Part shown: one piece after another, positions 1 to 10,334 of the stretch | Layout of the letters: the number at the start of each line of letters is the position of its first letter | Position numbering within the stretch: the first letter of the stretch is position 1 | From: Coix lacryma-jobi var. lacryma-jobi | Taxonomy: Eukaryota > Streptophyta > Magnoliopsida > Poales > Poaceae | Direction of reading: 5' to 3' | Assembly: GCA_009763385.1 (NCBI GenBank) | Contig: CM019825.1 | Coordinates: 118,539,131-118,603,130 of the forward strand | DNA: 64,000 nucleotides | Program-made: the position numbers and the translations under genes | Notes under the pieces: model-generated | Databases searched by the model: none | Told to the model about the DNA's origin: nothing | Seen by the model: only the letters and a program-made list of their open reading frames with translations

Positions 1-1
1 C

Positions 2-1672
2 CAAGAAGAGCTGAACATGAGGCAGCGAAGATGGCTTGAGTTAATCAAGGACTATGATATCGAAGTGCATTACCATCCGGGTAAGGCAAATGTGGTCGCC
101 GATGCACTCAGTCGCAAGTCATACTGTAACTGCCTGGTTATGAAATCCTATGAATCTTCCCTATGCTATGAACTAGAGAAGCTGGGTATTGAAATGGTTC
201 CACAAGGAAGTCTAGGCAATGTCAGAGTAGAAACCTCTATCAGAGAACAGATCATAGCTGCACAGAAAGATAACCCCGGAATCAAGCACATCAGCGAAAA
301 GGTTCGAGCTGGAAAAGCCGACTGTTTCAGGATTGATGATGAAGGAGTGGTATGGTTCAAGAACCGTCTGGTAGTTCCCAAGGTACCTGAGCTGAGACAG
401 ATAATCCTTGATGAAGCACACTCAACCAGATTTGTCATCCATCCTGGCAGCAACAAGATGTACCAAGACTTGAAGCAGAAATTCTGGTGGACAAAGATGA
501 AGATCGAAATCGCTCGACATGTCGCTCGTTGTGATACATGTCAGAAGGTCAAGGCTGTGCATATGAAGCCCGGAGGAGAGCTGCAACCTTTGTCAGTACC
601 TGGTTGGAAATGGGAGGATATCAGCATGGATTTTATCAATGGATTACCCAAGACTCAAAAGGGATTCGATTCCATTTGGGTGATAGTGGACCGTCTCACG
701 AAGCAAGCTCACTTCCTACCGGTCAAAACAAGTTATACCGCCCCAACTTGTGCCACCTTGTACAAGAACAACATAGTGAAGCTCCATGGCATACCCAAGA
801 CCATCATCTCAGATCGTGGTACTCAGTTTGTCGCTAAGTTCTGGAAAGCGTTCCATGCCTCACTCGGAACCAAGCTATTGTATAGCACGGCTTATCATCC
901 GCAGACTGATGGACAGACTGAGAGAGTCAACCAAGTGTTAGAAGATATGTTGAGAGCCTGTGTGCTTACCTTCGCAGATACTTGGGATCAGTGTTTGCCC
1001 TTGGCAGAATTCTCTTATAATAACAGTTATCAAGAGAGCATCAAAATGGCACCCTTTGAAGCACTGTACGGCCGCCGTTGTCGTACACCTCTCAGTTGGT
1101 CTGAACCCGGAGAAAGGGAATTCTTTGGAGTTGACCTAGTAAAAGATATGGAAGAGAAAGTCAAGCAAATACAAGAGAACATGAAGATTGCACAGTCTCG
1201 ACAGAAAAGTTATGCTGACAGGAGACGTCGACCTCTGCAGTTCGAGATCGGGGATTATGTGTACCTGAAGGTCTCGCCCACCAAAGGAGTCACTCGTTTT
1301 GGAGTCAAAGGAAAGCTAGCACCCCGCTACATTGGTCCCTTTGAGATTCTGGACCGTTGTGGCAAGGTCGCTTACAAGCTAAGTTTGCCCGATCATCTTT
1401 CAGCAGTTCATAATGTGTTTCATGTCTCCCAACTCAAGAAGTGTCTCCGAGTACCTGAACATGTGGTGGGAGTTGAAGGTGTTGAGCTAGAACCTGATCT
1501 GTCATACTCGGAATATCCTGTCCGTGTGTTGGATCACAAGGATCGTGTTACCCGGAGAACCACCACAAGATGGTATAAGATCCAGTGGAACCAGCACTCT
1601 GAAGAAGAAGCCACTTGGGAATCGGAAGATTTCTTGGCGAAGAACTATCCGGACTTTCTCGAATCCCTGTAG
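2..1672 (+). CDS. Ty3/gypsy (Tekay-like chromovirus) pol, 3' part: RNase H end, integrase, chromodomain
   Basis: This is the C-terminal part of a retrotransposon polyprotein; the frame is open from base 2, so the reverse transcriptase and the rest lie left of the window. Residues are counted from the Met at base 17. The start carries the RNase H end (HYHPGKANVVADALSR). The integrase zinc finger uses H135, H142, C172 and C175. The catalytic triad is D205 (SMDF), D266 (ISDRG) and E302 (TDGQTER), with DD35E spacing. The last 60 residues resemble the chromodomain-like tail of Tekay/Del elements, with the WYKIQW and EEATWE motifs. Integrase inserts the element cDNA into the nuclear genome, and the chromodomain is thought to guide it to heterochromatin. 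No stop or frameshift is visible and all catalytic residues are present, so this part looks young. The superfamily is certain; the Tekay assignment is inference from motif style and LTR size. Confidence 0.93.
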   Translation, partial: QEELNMRQRRWLELIKDYDIEVHYHPGKANVVADALSRKSYCNCLVMKSYESSLCYELEKLGIEMVPQGSLGNVRVETSIREQIIAAQKDNPGIKHISEKVRAGKADCFRIDDEGVVWFKNRLVVPKVPELRQIILDEAHSTRFVIHPGSNKMYQDLKQKFWWTKMKIEIARHVARCDTCQKVKAVHMKPGGELQPLSVPGWKWEDISMDFINGLPKTQKGFDSIWVIVDRLTKQAHFLPVKTSYTAPTCATLYKNNIVKLHGIPKTIISDRGTQFVAKFWKAFHASLGTKLLYSTAYHPQTDGQTERVNQVLEDMLRACVLTFADTWDQCLPLAEFSYNNSYQESIKMAPFEALYGRRCRTPLSWSEPGEREFFGVDLVKDMEEKVKQIQENMKIAQSRQKSYADRRRRPLQFEIGDYVYLKVSPTKGVTRFGVKGKLAPRYIGPFEILDRCGKVAYKLSLPDHLSAVHNVFHVSQLKKCLRVPEHVVGVEGVELEPDLSYSEYPVRVLDHKDRVTRRTTTRWYKIQWNQHSEEEATWESEDFLAKNYPDFLESL

Positions 1673-1730
1673 ATGTAAGGTTTTGCCTTTTCCTTCTTAA
1701 GACGTGGAATCTCGGGGTGAGATTTCTTTT

Positions 1731-1742
1731 AGGGGGGAAGGC
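1731..1742 (+). other. Polypurine tract (plus-strand primer) of the Tekay-like element
   Basis: AGGGGGGAAGGC lies directly before the TGTAACACC that opens the 3' LTR, 59 bases after the pol stop. This is the expected plus-strand priming site for reverse transcription. Confidence 0.85.
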
Positions 1743-2868
1743 TGTAACACCTCTGGTGTTTAACTGTAATTAACGTGACATGTCAGCATTTCCTGTGATG
1801 CATTTGAATTGCCTAATTGCTATGCTTTGATTTCCTTTTTTAAAAAAACCCTAAAAGCCCAATTCTCTCTATAAGGGCAAAATGGTAATTTCACCTCTGT
1901 GCCTAGTTCTATGTAATTCTTGTTCAAATTTAGTGCCCTGCTGTTTGTTGCATTGATCAAAGTTCAAAAATCAGATTTGATTTGATTTTCCTTTTGCAAA
2001 ACCCTAAAATCCCAAATCCTGGATTTATCCCCTTTTTGATAACTTTTTCAAAATTCAAAATTTTGAGTTGGTTCAAAAAGCAAAAATGTGAATCTGATCA
2101 ATAGGAACAACTTTGGTATTTACAAATTTCAAAGTTTCTATATAAAATTGGAAGTAATTTCAAATTCGTTCAAACTCCAGTTTTTGTCCCTTTTTGAGTT
2201 TTCAAAATTAATTCAAAAACTATTGAGTTTCAGAAAAAGTGTATATTAGCAAAGTTGTAGGTTTTGTCAAATGGAACAACTTTCATATATAAATATTTTC
2301 AAGTTTCAGTTTGAAATCTAAAGTAATTTTGATTTGAATCAAATTTGAAAAGTGTCCCCTTTTCTGTTTTTGAATATAGTTGAAAAACTATTTGGAATTT
2401 GAAAATGTTCTTATTGACAAAGTTGTAGATCTCTTTTTCTGAGCAACTTTGGTATTTTGAGTTTTTGTCGCACAGTTCAAATTTTGGGAGAAATTTGCAA
2501 AATACAAAAACTGGCCAAAAGTCAAACCCTAGCCCCTACACTGTTCTTCTTCCCCGTAGAGCCAGGGGGAGGGGGGGGGGCCCGGCCATGGCGCCGGCGC
2601 TGCGCCTGCAGCGCATACGGCTGCTCCCCACGCGCCTCTGTCCTGCCCCAGCCGCTCCTTGGTCCCCTCCGCACCCGCACGCGAGCGCTGACTCCATCTC
2701 TCGGCCCCTACTGCTCCTGCTCGCCGCCGCCGCGTGGCCATTGCCGGCGCTGCCTGCGCCCGAGCCCTGGCTGCACGCCAGCGCCTCCGCCAGAGTGCAA
2801 TCGAGTGCACGTGCGCTCGCCGAGCTTATCCAGCCATCACCACGGTCTCTACCGGTCGCTATCCGCCT

Positions 2869-2877
2869 CTATAAAAG
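2869..2877 (+). promoter_or_regulatory. TATA box of the Tekay-like LTR
   Basis: CTATAAAAG lies between AT-rich U3 and a GC-rich leader, which is the usual promoter position in such LTRs. The start of transcription would be about 30 bases downstream; this is inference from position. Confidence 0.55.
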
Positions 2878-3197
2878 CCCCGCCGGTGCTCGAGCTCTCC
2901 CACTCAGCTCCGCCGCCGTCGCCACCTCACACCAGAGCTCCCAGCCCTCAACCAACTAGCCCAACAGCTCCGTCTTGAGCTCGTGAAGCTTCCCCGCTCT
3001 TCAATTTCATCTCTACCGCCTCCTATCGCCCGGCGTAGCTCGCCGTTCCCATCTCCGGCAGAAAACCCGGCGAGCTCGGGGTCGTCGGAGCGCCGCTCGC
3101 CGCCGAAAGAGCTCCACCGAACCACCGCCCCGCCGAGCCCTGTCTCCGACCGTGGTAAGCACTCGAAGCCCCCTCGGTCTCTGCCTTTTAACGGCGC

Positions 3198-3520
3198 AAA
3201 GCTCGAGCCAGGCCTCGGGCGCACGCGTTCACGGTAGCTCGAGCCAGGCCTCGAGCACACGTTTCCGTCTCGCCCGAGCCCAAGCCTCGAGCGGACAGAA
3301 CCTCACCACTTCGCTCGAGCCAGGCCTCGAGCGGACTCGTGCACCCTCTGTTTCGTCGAGCTAGGCCTCGGACGAAACGTTTGTTTCCGTCTCTCCCGAG
3401 CCTCCGAGCCAGGCCTCGGACGAAGCAGTCGCTTCCGCCTCGCCCGAGCCCGTTTCACCCGAACCCGCTTCGCTCGAGCCAGGCCTCGGCGAACGCATGT
3501 CTTCCGATTCGCCCGAGCCT
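3198..3520 (+). repeat. Degenerate reiterated motif (CTCGAGCCAGGCCTCGAGCG-type) in the LTR leader
   Basis: A core like CGAGCCAGGCCTCG recurs about ten times at irregular spacing, mixed with the related CGCCCGAGCC. The core is near-palindromic around AGGCCT. It lies downstream of the TATA box, so it would be part of the transcript. Confidence 0.6.
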
Positions 3521-5731
3521 TGCGAAGAAAGAGCACAGTGCCCTTTTCCTTTTTGGGAGTTGTGAATAGTGTTCTGTTTTCTCTTTTTTGTGTGAATTAA
3601 TCTGTTGTTCCTTAAATCTTGAGAAAAATATGGTATGCTCCTTGCTCTGTGTAGAATTTTATAAAAATATGAAACTTGACTTTTCTGCAAGAATTTAAAA
3701 ATGTAAAATCCCTCTTTTAATTAATAAATGGACAGTTTCGGATTTTTAGAAAATTATTTATAACTCCAAAAATCATGAGACTAATTTTTGTGAGCTTCCC
3801 ATGCCATGTTTAGTCTCTGGTGAAATTTTGAAGTCTTTTGGAACAAGTTGATTTTTGAGCATTTATCTTTAATTGTTAAATAGTGCCTTTGTTAATTAAT
3901 GTCTGATTTTATTTGAGCACCTTAATGACCTCCAAAAATTATGAAATTTGTTTTGCCATCTACCTACACCATAATGAACTTATGTGATTAATTTGGTAAT
4001 TTTTGGAGCAACTTCATAAAATGACCTTTTTAAATAATTAAGGAAAATAGAAAGAGTGATTAGGGTTCATGTTGTATGCCCTGTTTTTGCATTGTTCATG
4101 CTAGCATACTCATGTGCATGCATCATTGCATTCGTATAGTCACCGAAGAAGGAGTCAAGGTCGAGGCAGCCGCCGACGAACCTGTCCCCGAGGCTACCCC
4201 GAACTCCGACAACTGCTCCGCCGCCTTCGAGCCTGCCCTCTTTGCTCTTCAAGGCAAGCCCCGGTGCATTTAACCCTTTCCTTGAATTTATAAAATGATT
4301 TCCTTAAATGGTTTTGAGTTAAATTATTGCATTAGGTTTATAGGAGTTGTGTGCTATCCTAATTGATGCACTATCCACCTCGACCACTGATACACCTGAT
4401 ACCTGCTTTTCAAAAGTATTTGAAAAATGCTTAGCAATGCCTATTGAATTAGACCTTGCAATAAAATACCAATTTCAAAAGTGTGATCACTTAAAGAACT
4501 TTTATGGGAATTTGGTCTTACTCCCCGGCTGTTGGCTAGGTATCTGATCCGTACCTAGTCAATAGCGAGGAGAGGTTGTCCGAGCGTACGGTGCCGTCAT
4601 GTTGTAGTCCGGGACTCAACAGTTGACACCGACCGGGACAGGGTTGAAAAACTGACAGGACTATTACGCTTGGGTGAGATACAACCAAGGTGTAGTTCTG
4701 GCTGGAAAATTAGGGACCATCCGTATGGGGGCCTGCTGGTCAAGACTTGTAACTATTCACATACTACGGAAAGCTCTGGCTCCGAGAAATCCTTTATTGG
4801 ACTGACAACCGCGCACTGGGAGTGGAGAGATGGCGGAAGTAGCATGTACCCACGTGGTCGTCGTACCTGGAAAGGAGTGGTGTACTGTACTTCCGGGTGG
4901 CGTAGGACCGGGCCCAATCTTGGAGGAATCGTGGTAGACGAGTTGGCATATGCAAGCTTGGGTGCTACATATGCAGTGTGGATAGGGATCCTCAGCTGAG
5001 TATTATTTATCCGGATTAACGTTGCTCCTCGGTTATGGAGACTTGGTCCACTGACTGTCAACGGAGAGTGGTTCTCAACTAGGAATGTTTTGAAATGTAA
5101 AATGAATCATGAACGATGAAGAATTGAGGAATACTGAATCTTTCAAAATAAAATAAGGTTTACAAAATGCTTTTCTGCAAAATACTTGATCTTGCTTAAG
5201 CCTTACCTTGACTACCCTAAGCCTCTCATTCCTGAGTTTTCTCCCTTTTTCTTTAGTCGGGTAAGTCTTGTTGAGTACCCCAGTACTCAGGGTTTGTTAC
5301 CCATGTTGCAGGTATGCCAGAGACCCCGATATGTCTCGCACCCTGTTGCGTGACCTTCGTCCAGGAAGAGGCCGATGAGGCCGATGAGTAAATGTGCACC
5401 CTCGGGCTGGGTGTTACATGTATCTTTATGTTAATGTTTCCGCTACGTTGTCTACTTTGAATTTCCCGAACAATGGTTTGTAATAATCGTACTTCTTACC
5501 TCATTTGAAACCTCGGTTTGTAAAACTATTGTTATTTAAGTCTTCCGCTCTTTATTCCGATGTTATTTGTAAAAGTATGCAATGCTGTAACCGAATTGTG
5601 AGATGATCCTGCGGACATTGGGCACTAATGTAGCCCGGTGGCGAACAGGTCTTAATCACATGGAACATGGGTTCGGTTGTCAGAGGTTGACAGGAACACG
5701 TGGGCCATTGGATTAGGGTCGTTCCGTCACA

Positions 5732-5932
5732 ATATGTAGCTGACCATCCATGGAGATAGACATAGTTATGCACGTCATTTTGACTCAATGAAGACCGATT
5801 TATAAAATTGCGACAGGGGCAAGGTATAACATCATCCGCATTGAATCTATCTCGAACAAAAGCCATGAACTGATCAACATCGTTGTTGAAGTCATCGCTG
5901 AACTGAGTAGCATGAATCCACCTTCTGTCCAT
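5732..5932 (-). pseudogene. CACTA transposase-associated domain, N-terminal 67 residues, truncated
   Basis: The protein starts MDRRWIHATQFSDDF and keeps the hallmarks of the plant transposase-associated domain (PF13963 type): the MDRRW start, a DQFMAFVRDRF helix, the CPC pair, and the LHGWSATY end. This domain precedes the TNP2-type transposase in CACTA elements; its own function is not well defined. The frame runs unbroken from the Met at 5932 to codon 67 at 5732-5734. The next bases belong to the Tekay LTR end, after which the translation stops resembling the family (CDGTTL in place of the usual aromatic and tryptophan positions). It is therefore a clean truncation by insertion rather than slow decay. 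Confidence 0.85.
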
Positions 5933-6913
5933 CTACTTAACGCAATAAGAATTACCTCTACTTAGCCTTGTACAAACAACTATGAAATGCTATTAATAGC
6001 AGGCACACAAATGGGAGAGGACAATACCTGTGCACCCCAAGCTCGCAGTTAGCCACCGCTTGAGCCGATGACGGAGATGGCAGGCAGAGCAGGATTAGGT
6101 GCCCTAAAACCCTATCTCATCGCCAGAGCAGGCACCTGTAGTTAACACCCGTAGGCAACCCATCTCATCACCCGAGCTTGCAGCCAAAGCTGCCCACCGC
6201 AAACTGCTGAAGCTGGTTGTAGTAGCTGGCCACCGGAACAGATAAAGTCAAGTTGCCCCCTAGGATGCTCCTCACCATGGTATAGTGCACGCCGGAGGCG
6301 TGCGCTACGCCCGGAGCAGCTGCCCACCAGCGCAACCAGAGCACCTGCGGCGCGCGGCCAAACATGTAGTCGAAGCGGCCCACCGAAGATGCGTGCATGA
6401 GCGGAACGCCGAACCTAGATGACGAAGAGGTCTGTCACAGAGCACCTACGGTGGCGGTGGCAGGTCAAACAAGCGACTGAGGGCGCGATTGAGGGGAACG
6501 ATTGAGGGCGCCAGGTCATATGAACTAATCAAAACTCTAATAAGAAGAAAACGTTCCCATCTCTAAACATGTCCAAACTTGTGACCTGATGGTTAGCACA
6601 GTCAGTGCTCAACTCGAAGGTGTCGGGAATTCCGGGCACACCAATTTTTTGCAGCAAATTCGACCTTTTTATGACAAAAAAATATGACAGGTGGGACCTC
6701 AATGATGGAATGACTGAGTTTCACATTTATGATGAAGTTCAGAGCATTTATGTGATGATTTTTTTTCAATTCATCACGAATGAATAAGGGGGTTGACGCC
6801 AAACCAATCATCCATGACGATATACGTAATTTTGTCATTGATGACCCATTTTCTGTGACCAAAATTGAAATCGTCATCCAAAAAACGTCATGGATGAGTA
6901 GTTTTTAGTAGTG
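5732..6913 (-). mobile_element. CACTA (En/Spm) DNA transposon, 5' terminal part
   Basis: The right end reads, on the - strand, CACTACTAAAAACTACTC, a typical CACTA terminal inverted repeat, ending at 6913. Further in lies the beginning of the transposase-associated reading frame (5732-5932). The element would continue leftward, but the Tekay-like LTR cuts it at 5731, so its other end is outside the window. 5933-6885 shows no convincing coding sequence and is probably the subterminal region and leader. Short CATGACG/TCATGG-type motifs near the end may be subterminal transposase sites. A 3-bp duplication, as expected for CACTA, would be GTG at 6914-6916 but cannot be checked here. Confidence 0.82.
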
Positions 6914-6991
6914 GTGGGCCATGTATCGCCTTGGGGGTATATAGGGCTATACCCCCACATGTGTTGACAATGTACTCATCAAGGGGGAGAT
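6914..6991 (+). mobile_element. 3' internal stub of a copia element with polypurine tract
   Basis: This short piece ends AAGGGGGAGAT directly before the TG of the next LTR, which is the Sirevirus-type polypurine tract arrangement. The rest of that element's internal region must lie left of the CACTA insertion, beyond the window. Confidence 0.6.
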
Positions 6992-7880
6992 TGCAAATAC
7001 AAGGTTGATATGTGCCCTTGTGGTTCATGCTTATGATGACTGATTGTCAACAGGCTCACGGGTTGGGGTGAGTGTGTAACATGTCTCTTGGCTGTGTTGG
7101 TGTACAGGTGTGGAGTTTGGAGGCAACAATTGATGGCGAGGTGAAGGTCAAGTAGAGACGTATCGTGCCGATGGACCGGGAGTGGCGAAGGGCAGACGTG
7201 AGGCTTGGACTAAGGGACCAGGAGGCCGGAGGACCAATTGTAGTAGTTGGCACTTGGTGACAACAAGCAAGAGTACATGGGAATGAAGACAGCATCAGTC
7301 GAGTCAAGATGGAAGGCGATGGCGTCGTAGCACCGGGCGGAGGCCGGACACGGGCTTGCATGGGAGATGCAAGTGTCGTCGATCGAGTCAGGGAGGAAGG
7401 TGAAGGCGTTGTGATTGGCGGACGCTAGACATGCATCAACATTAGTGTCGGGAGATGGGGCATAGCACCTACGCTCCTTCTATGGTGCGAGTTTGGTAGT
7501 TGAGCCTTAGAAAACTACGGCGACAGTTTCCATGTCTGAGCCTCAAAACCTGAGGTGGCTGGTTTCTAAGTTTGGGTCTCAAAACTCAGATTGATGGGTT
7601 TGCCAGTTTGGGCCTCAAAACTTGGCGGATGTTCCGAGGAGGAATGGAGCGGCACATGGTGGCACCATGAGGCTTGCATCGAGGAAAATCTAGCGGTGAG
7701 AAGGCTTGTGACCATCGGGGTGGCACGTGGAAGTGTCATGAGGCTTGTGTTGTTGTGAAGCTAACGAGTTGGAAAGTGTGTAACCGTCAATGAAGGAACC
7801 AGTAGAGCTGGACTGGAATGCCCCTGAGCTAGCTAGTTTGCTCTTTGTATCCTATGGGTAGAAGGGGTATTATGTTTAGG

Positions 7881-7890
7881 CTATAAATAA
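7881..7890 (+). promoter_or_regulatory. TATA box of the copia LTR
   Basis: CTATAAATAA is followed by a CT-rich stretch about 25-40 bases downstream, the usual layout of Sirevirus LTR promoters. Confidence 0.5.
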
Positions 7891-8654
7891 GGGATGACAC
7901 CCCTCATCCTCTCTTCATCACTTCAAACTGCTATTTTCATTTCCTCTGATAGGATTTTCCCTTCCCTATAGTTGTTGTAGTGATCCATACTTGAATCATT
8001 CATCTGTTAGGGATGGCACAGAGGATTGTTTTCATCCGTAGTTTTTGTTTTGGATCTCGTTCTTGAGTTCTTCTCCCAAATCCACTAGATTCACAGAGTT
8101 ACAGTTAGGTTTGAGCCATGATCTCATAGGAGTAGCTCGCTAACTTGCTTGTGAACCTCTGTGCCAAGTTTCAAATCAACCTGAGTCGATTTGGTCAAGA
8201 TTTGGTTTTTGAAGGTTTTTGGCTATGCACTATTCGTGCATACCGGACGCGTCTGATAAGCACACCAAACACGTTCGGTCCGTCAGCGCCGCAACAAAGC
8301 ATATTGCATGTGTCCGGTAGGCACACCGGACACGTCTAATAGCAGCTGAGCCAGCATGCAAATACCGGACACGTCCGAGATTCACATTGGACGCGTTCGG
8401 TACGGCCCTGGGCTGCAGGCTGCAGTTTTGCTCTTTCGCTCATTTAAGCTCTGATTCGATTTTTGTCTTTTTTTGTTGTTTCTCTGTCGATCCAACAAAC
8501 GTTTCTAGGTACTCTTGTCACTAGTTGACATGGGTATTTTTAGATTAGAGATCTCGCTTCTCAATAAAAGTTGAGCTTCCATTTTTCATCCTTCGGATCG
8601 GGTAGTGGTCTTTGCGCTTATGGTGACCTTTGTGTTCTGATGGAGCATCCACCC

Positions 8655-8663
8655 ATTCTTTTT
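8655..8663. other. Left 9-bp target-site duplication of the Pack-MULE
   Basis: ATTCTTTTT directly precedes the left terminal inverted repeat and is repeated exactly at 10335-10343 after the right one. Nine base pairs is the diagnostic duplication length for Mutator-like elements. Confidence 0.9.
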
Positions 8664-8887
8664 GAGCCTTTTCCCAGTGTGCCATTATGAAAGTTGGCCT
8701 ATTCCTCTGTGCCCCTCCAAAGTTGGGTCACCTCTCTGTGCCATGATGTTTTTTCTTTCTTTCCCTCCACGCCATTCCGTCTCTTCTCCATCCAAAATCC
8801 ACCGTTAACTCGTCTGACATGTGGGCCCGGTTCATCAGATTGACCACTTTGCCCCTCTCTTCCCTTTCTTATCCTCTTCTTCCTCCA
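8664..8887 (+). repeat. Left terminal inverted repeat of the Pack-MULE
   Basis: It matches the reverse complement of 10113-10334 over its length with a few substitutions, and ends at CTCTTCTTCCTCCA. Confidence 0.9.
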
Positions 8888-9142
8888 ACAGACAGGCAGG
8901 CAGGCGTAGACGAGGAGGGAGAAGCCATCGCCGCTCCGCAGCTCGGCCTCCTCGGGGCTGCCCTAGTCCAAGACAGTGGAGCCACTCGCCCATGACGCGG
9001 AGGAGGACGCCACAGACGCCTACGACGAGGAGCTCGCCTTGGCCAGCCTGCTCGCCTGCCCCCTCTTCCTCCGCTTCTCGCCATTGCTGCTGCTCTCGCT
9101 CCAGTCCCCTCCTTCGCTTCCCCACCTACCAACGTAGCCGGC
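8888..9142. other. GC-rich segment of unknown origin inside the Pack-MULE
   Basis: This lies between the left inverted repeat and the stop of the DUF868 frame. One + strand frame reads EPLAHDAEEDATDAYDEELA and then a leucine-rich stretch, as in a genuine N-terminal exon. It follows a TAG, so it is not a complete gene. It could be a second captured fragment; I do not recognise the source. Confidence 0.35.
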
Positions 9143-10087
9143 CTAGCCGCCTCCGCCTCCCTTGGCCTTATCGAGCAGCTCCTTCTCCTTGGCGTCGGCG
9201 AGGTCACGCTCCTCGGCCTCACCGTCGCAGCCGGCGGCGTCGGCGAGCTCGAAGCGGAAGACAAAGACGGCGTGCGCGGGCGGAGCCGCGGCCGCGGCCG
9301 CGGCGAGTGCCGCGGCGGCTGCGACGGCGGTGGCGTCGGGGGGCGAGGTGTCGCGCGCGGGGAAGAGCCAATTGTGAAGGTCCCAGGAGACGAGGACGCG
9401 GTCGCCACCGCCGAGGTCCACCTTCTCGGTGTCGCGGAACTTCCAGCGTAGGCGGCGGACGTGGAGCACGAGATCGTCGTCGACGGAGACGGACATGCCG
9501 ACCTCGGCCCTGTCCCGCTCCCGACCCTGCTGGCCCTGGGCGCGCGAGACGAGATCCACGGAGATCTCCCGCTCCTTGCCGCGCACGACGACGCAGGTCC
9601 GGTGGCCGCAGCCGCCGCCCGCGTCGCGCATGGACACGTGCTCGCGGCGCGAGACGAGGACGGGGGCCGGGCCAGGCGGGCGGCGCGCCTTGGTCTTCCT
9701 GTAGGCCTCCTCCGCCATGTCCCCGGCCACGACCGCCATCTCGCCGTCCACCACGACGGCGACGAAGTACCCCGAGGAAGGCTCCGGGGAGCCCGAGGGC
9801 GGGAAGCGCGCGCGCGAGAGGTCCCAGGCCAGGTCCACGCGGCGGTCCCGCACGCGGAAGCGCTGGGACCCGCGGTGCCGCCACAGCAGCCACGGCCGCA
9901 CACGCACTGCCACCGTCGCCTCCTCCTCCTCCTCCTCGGCGCCGCCCTCGTACTCCACCTCGCCGCCGTCGCTGTAGTCGGACGCCGAGGGGGACGGCGC
10001 GAGCCCCGCGGAGACGCCGAGCACGGCGCGGAGGCTGAGCCCCAGCGCGGCGCGCGACCAGGAAGAGAAGGAGCGTGAGGGGGGCAT
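9143..10087 (-). CDS. DUF868-family protein captured in a Pack-MULE
   Basis: The frame encodes 314 residues. Motifs of the plant DUF868 family appear in the family's order: WSRAALGLSL near the start, VDLAWDLSRARFP, EPSSGYFVAVVVDGEM, the AYRKTKARRP linker, VSRREHVSM, a long basic region, DDDLVLHVRRLRWKFRDTEK, WDLHNWLF, and AVFVFRFEL near the C-terminus. The function of DUF868 is not established. The usual cysteine-containing N-terminus is missing: the frame starts about where the family motif VTWSR would lie, reading SSWSR, so the capture break is probably just upstream (about 10060-10090). A poly-alanine run (VAAAAALAAAAAAA) lies before AVFVFRFEL. With no stop or frameshift it could still make protein if transcribed, but no promoter was captured that I can see. 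Confidence 0.82.
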   Translation of the reverse strand: MPPSRSFSSWSRAALGLSLRAVLGVSAGLAPSPSASDYSDGGEVEYEGGAEEEEEEATVAVRVRPWLLWRHRGSQRFRVRDRRVDLAWDLSRARFPPSGSPEPSSGYFVAVVVDGEMAVVAGDMAEEAYRKTKARRPPGPAPVLVSRREHVSMRDAGGGCGHRTCVVVRGKEREISVDLVSRAQGQQGRERDRAEVGMSVSVDDDLVLHVRRLRWKFRDTEKVDLGGGDRVLVSWDLHNWLFPARDTSPPDATAVAAAAALAAAAAAAPPAHAVFVFRFELADAAGCDGEAEERDLADAKEKELLDKAKGGGGG

Positions 10088-10112
10088 ATGCTTGCCGTGT
10101 GAGCAAAGCTTG

Positions 10113-10334
10113 TGGAGGAAGAAGAGGATAAGGAAGGGAAGAGAGGGGCAAAGTGGTCAATCTGACAAACTGGGCCCACATGTCAGGCGAGTTAACGGTG
10201 GATTTTGGATGGAGAAGAGACGGAATGGCGTGGAGGGAAAGAAAAAAAACGTCATGGCACAGAGGGGCGACCCAACTTTGGAGGGGCACAGAGGAATAGG
10301 CCAACTTTCGTAATGGCACACAGGGAAAAGGCTC
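10113..10334 (-). repeat. Right terminal inverted repeat of the Pack-MULE
   Basis: Reverse complement of the left repeat, ending ...AAAAGGCTC before the second ATTCTTTTT copy (10335-10343). Confidence 0.9.

Larger units (their letters stand above)
1743..5731 (+). mobile_element. 3' LTR of the Tekay-like gypsy element (about 3.99 kb)
   Basis: The LTR opens TGTAACACC right after the polypurine tract. I place its end at TTCCGTCACA (5731) because the CACTA transposase frame resumes at exactly 5732. It is very long but within the range known for Tekay-type LTRs. It holds AT-rich U3 sequence (1743-2530), a TATA box at 2869-2877 (CTATAAAAG), a GC-rich transcribed leader (about 2570-3540), and AT-rich sequence to the end. 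Open frames in the GC-rich part are low-complexity Ser/Pro/Arg/Ala and unlikely to be genes. The 5' LTR and the matching target duplication (candidate ATATG at 5732-5736) lie outside the window. Confidence 0.85.
8664..10334 (-). mobile_element. Pack-MULE (Mutator-like element with captured gene sequence), 1671 bp
   Basis: Long terminal inverted repeats (8664-8887 and 10113-10334, about 222 bp, starting GAGCCTTTTCCC) and an exact 9-bp target duplication define the ends. There is no transposase. The interior is GC-rich, unlike its surroundings, and contains a near-complete DUF868-family reading frame (9143-10087, - strand) plus 250 bp of unidentified GC-rich sequence. This matches grass Pack-MULEs, which pick up GC-rich host gene segments. 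The repeats match closely with only scattered differences, so the insertion appears fairly recent. Movement would need Mutator transposase from elsewhere. Confidence 0.92.

Noticed and set aside
2457..2978. Pro/Ser-rich open frames in the first LTR
   Set aside because: Overlap each other in several frames and lie in the GC-rich LTR leader without recognisable domains.
5409..5418. GGGTGTTACA as the end of the first LTR
   Set aside because: It is a perfect inversion of the LTR start, but LTR-like sequence continues past it and the CACTA frame resumes only at 5732, so the end is at 5731.
8821..10038. Long + strand frame (405 codons) in the Pack-MULE
   Set aside because: Antisense shadow of the DUF868 frame in GC-rich DNA; composition is almost only Arg, Pro, Ser and Ala.
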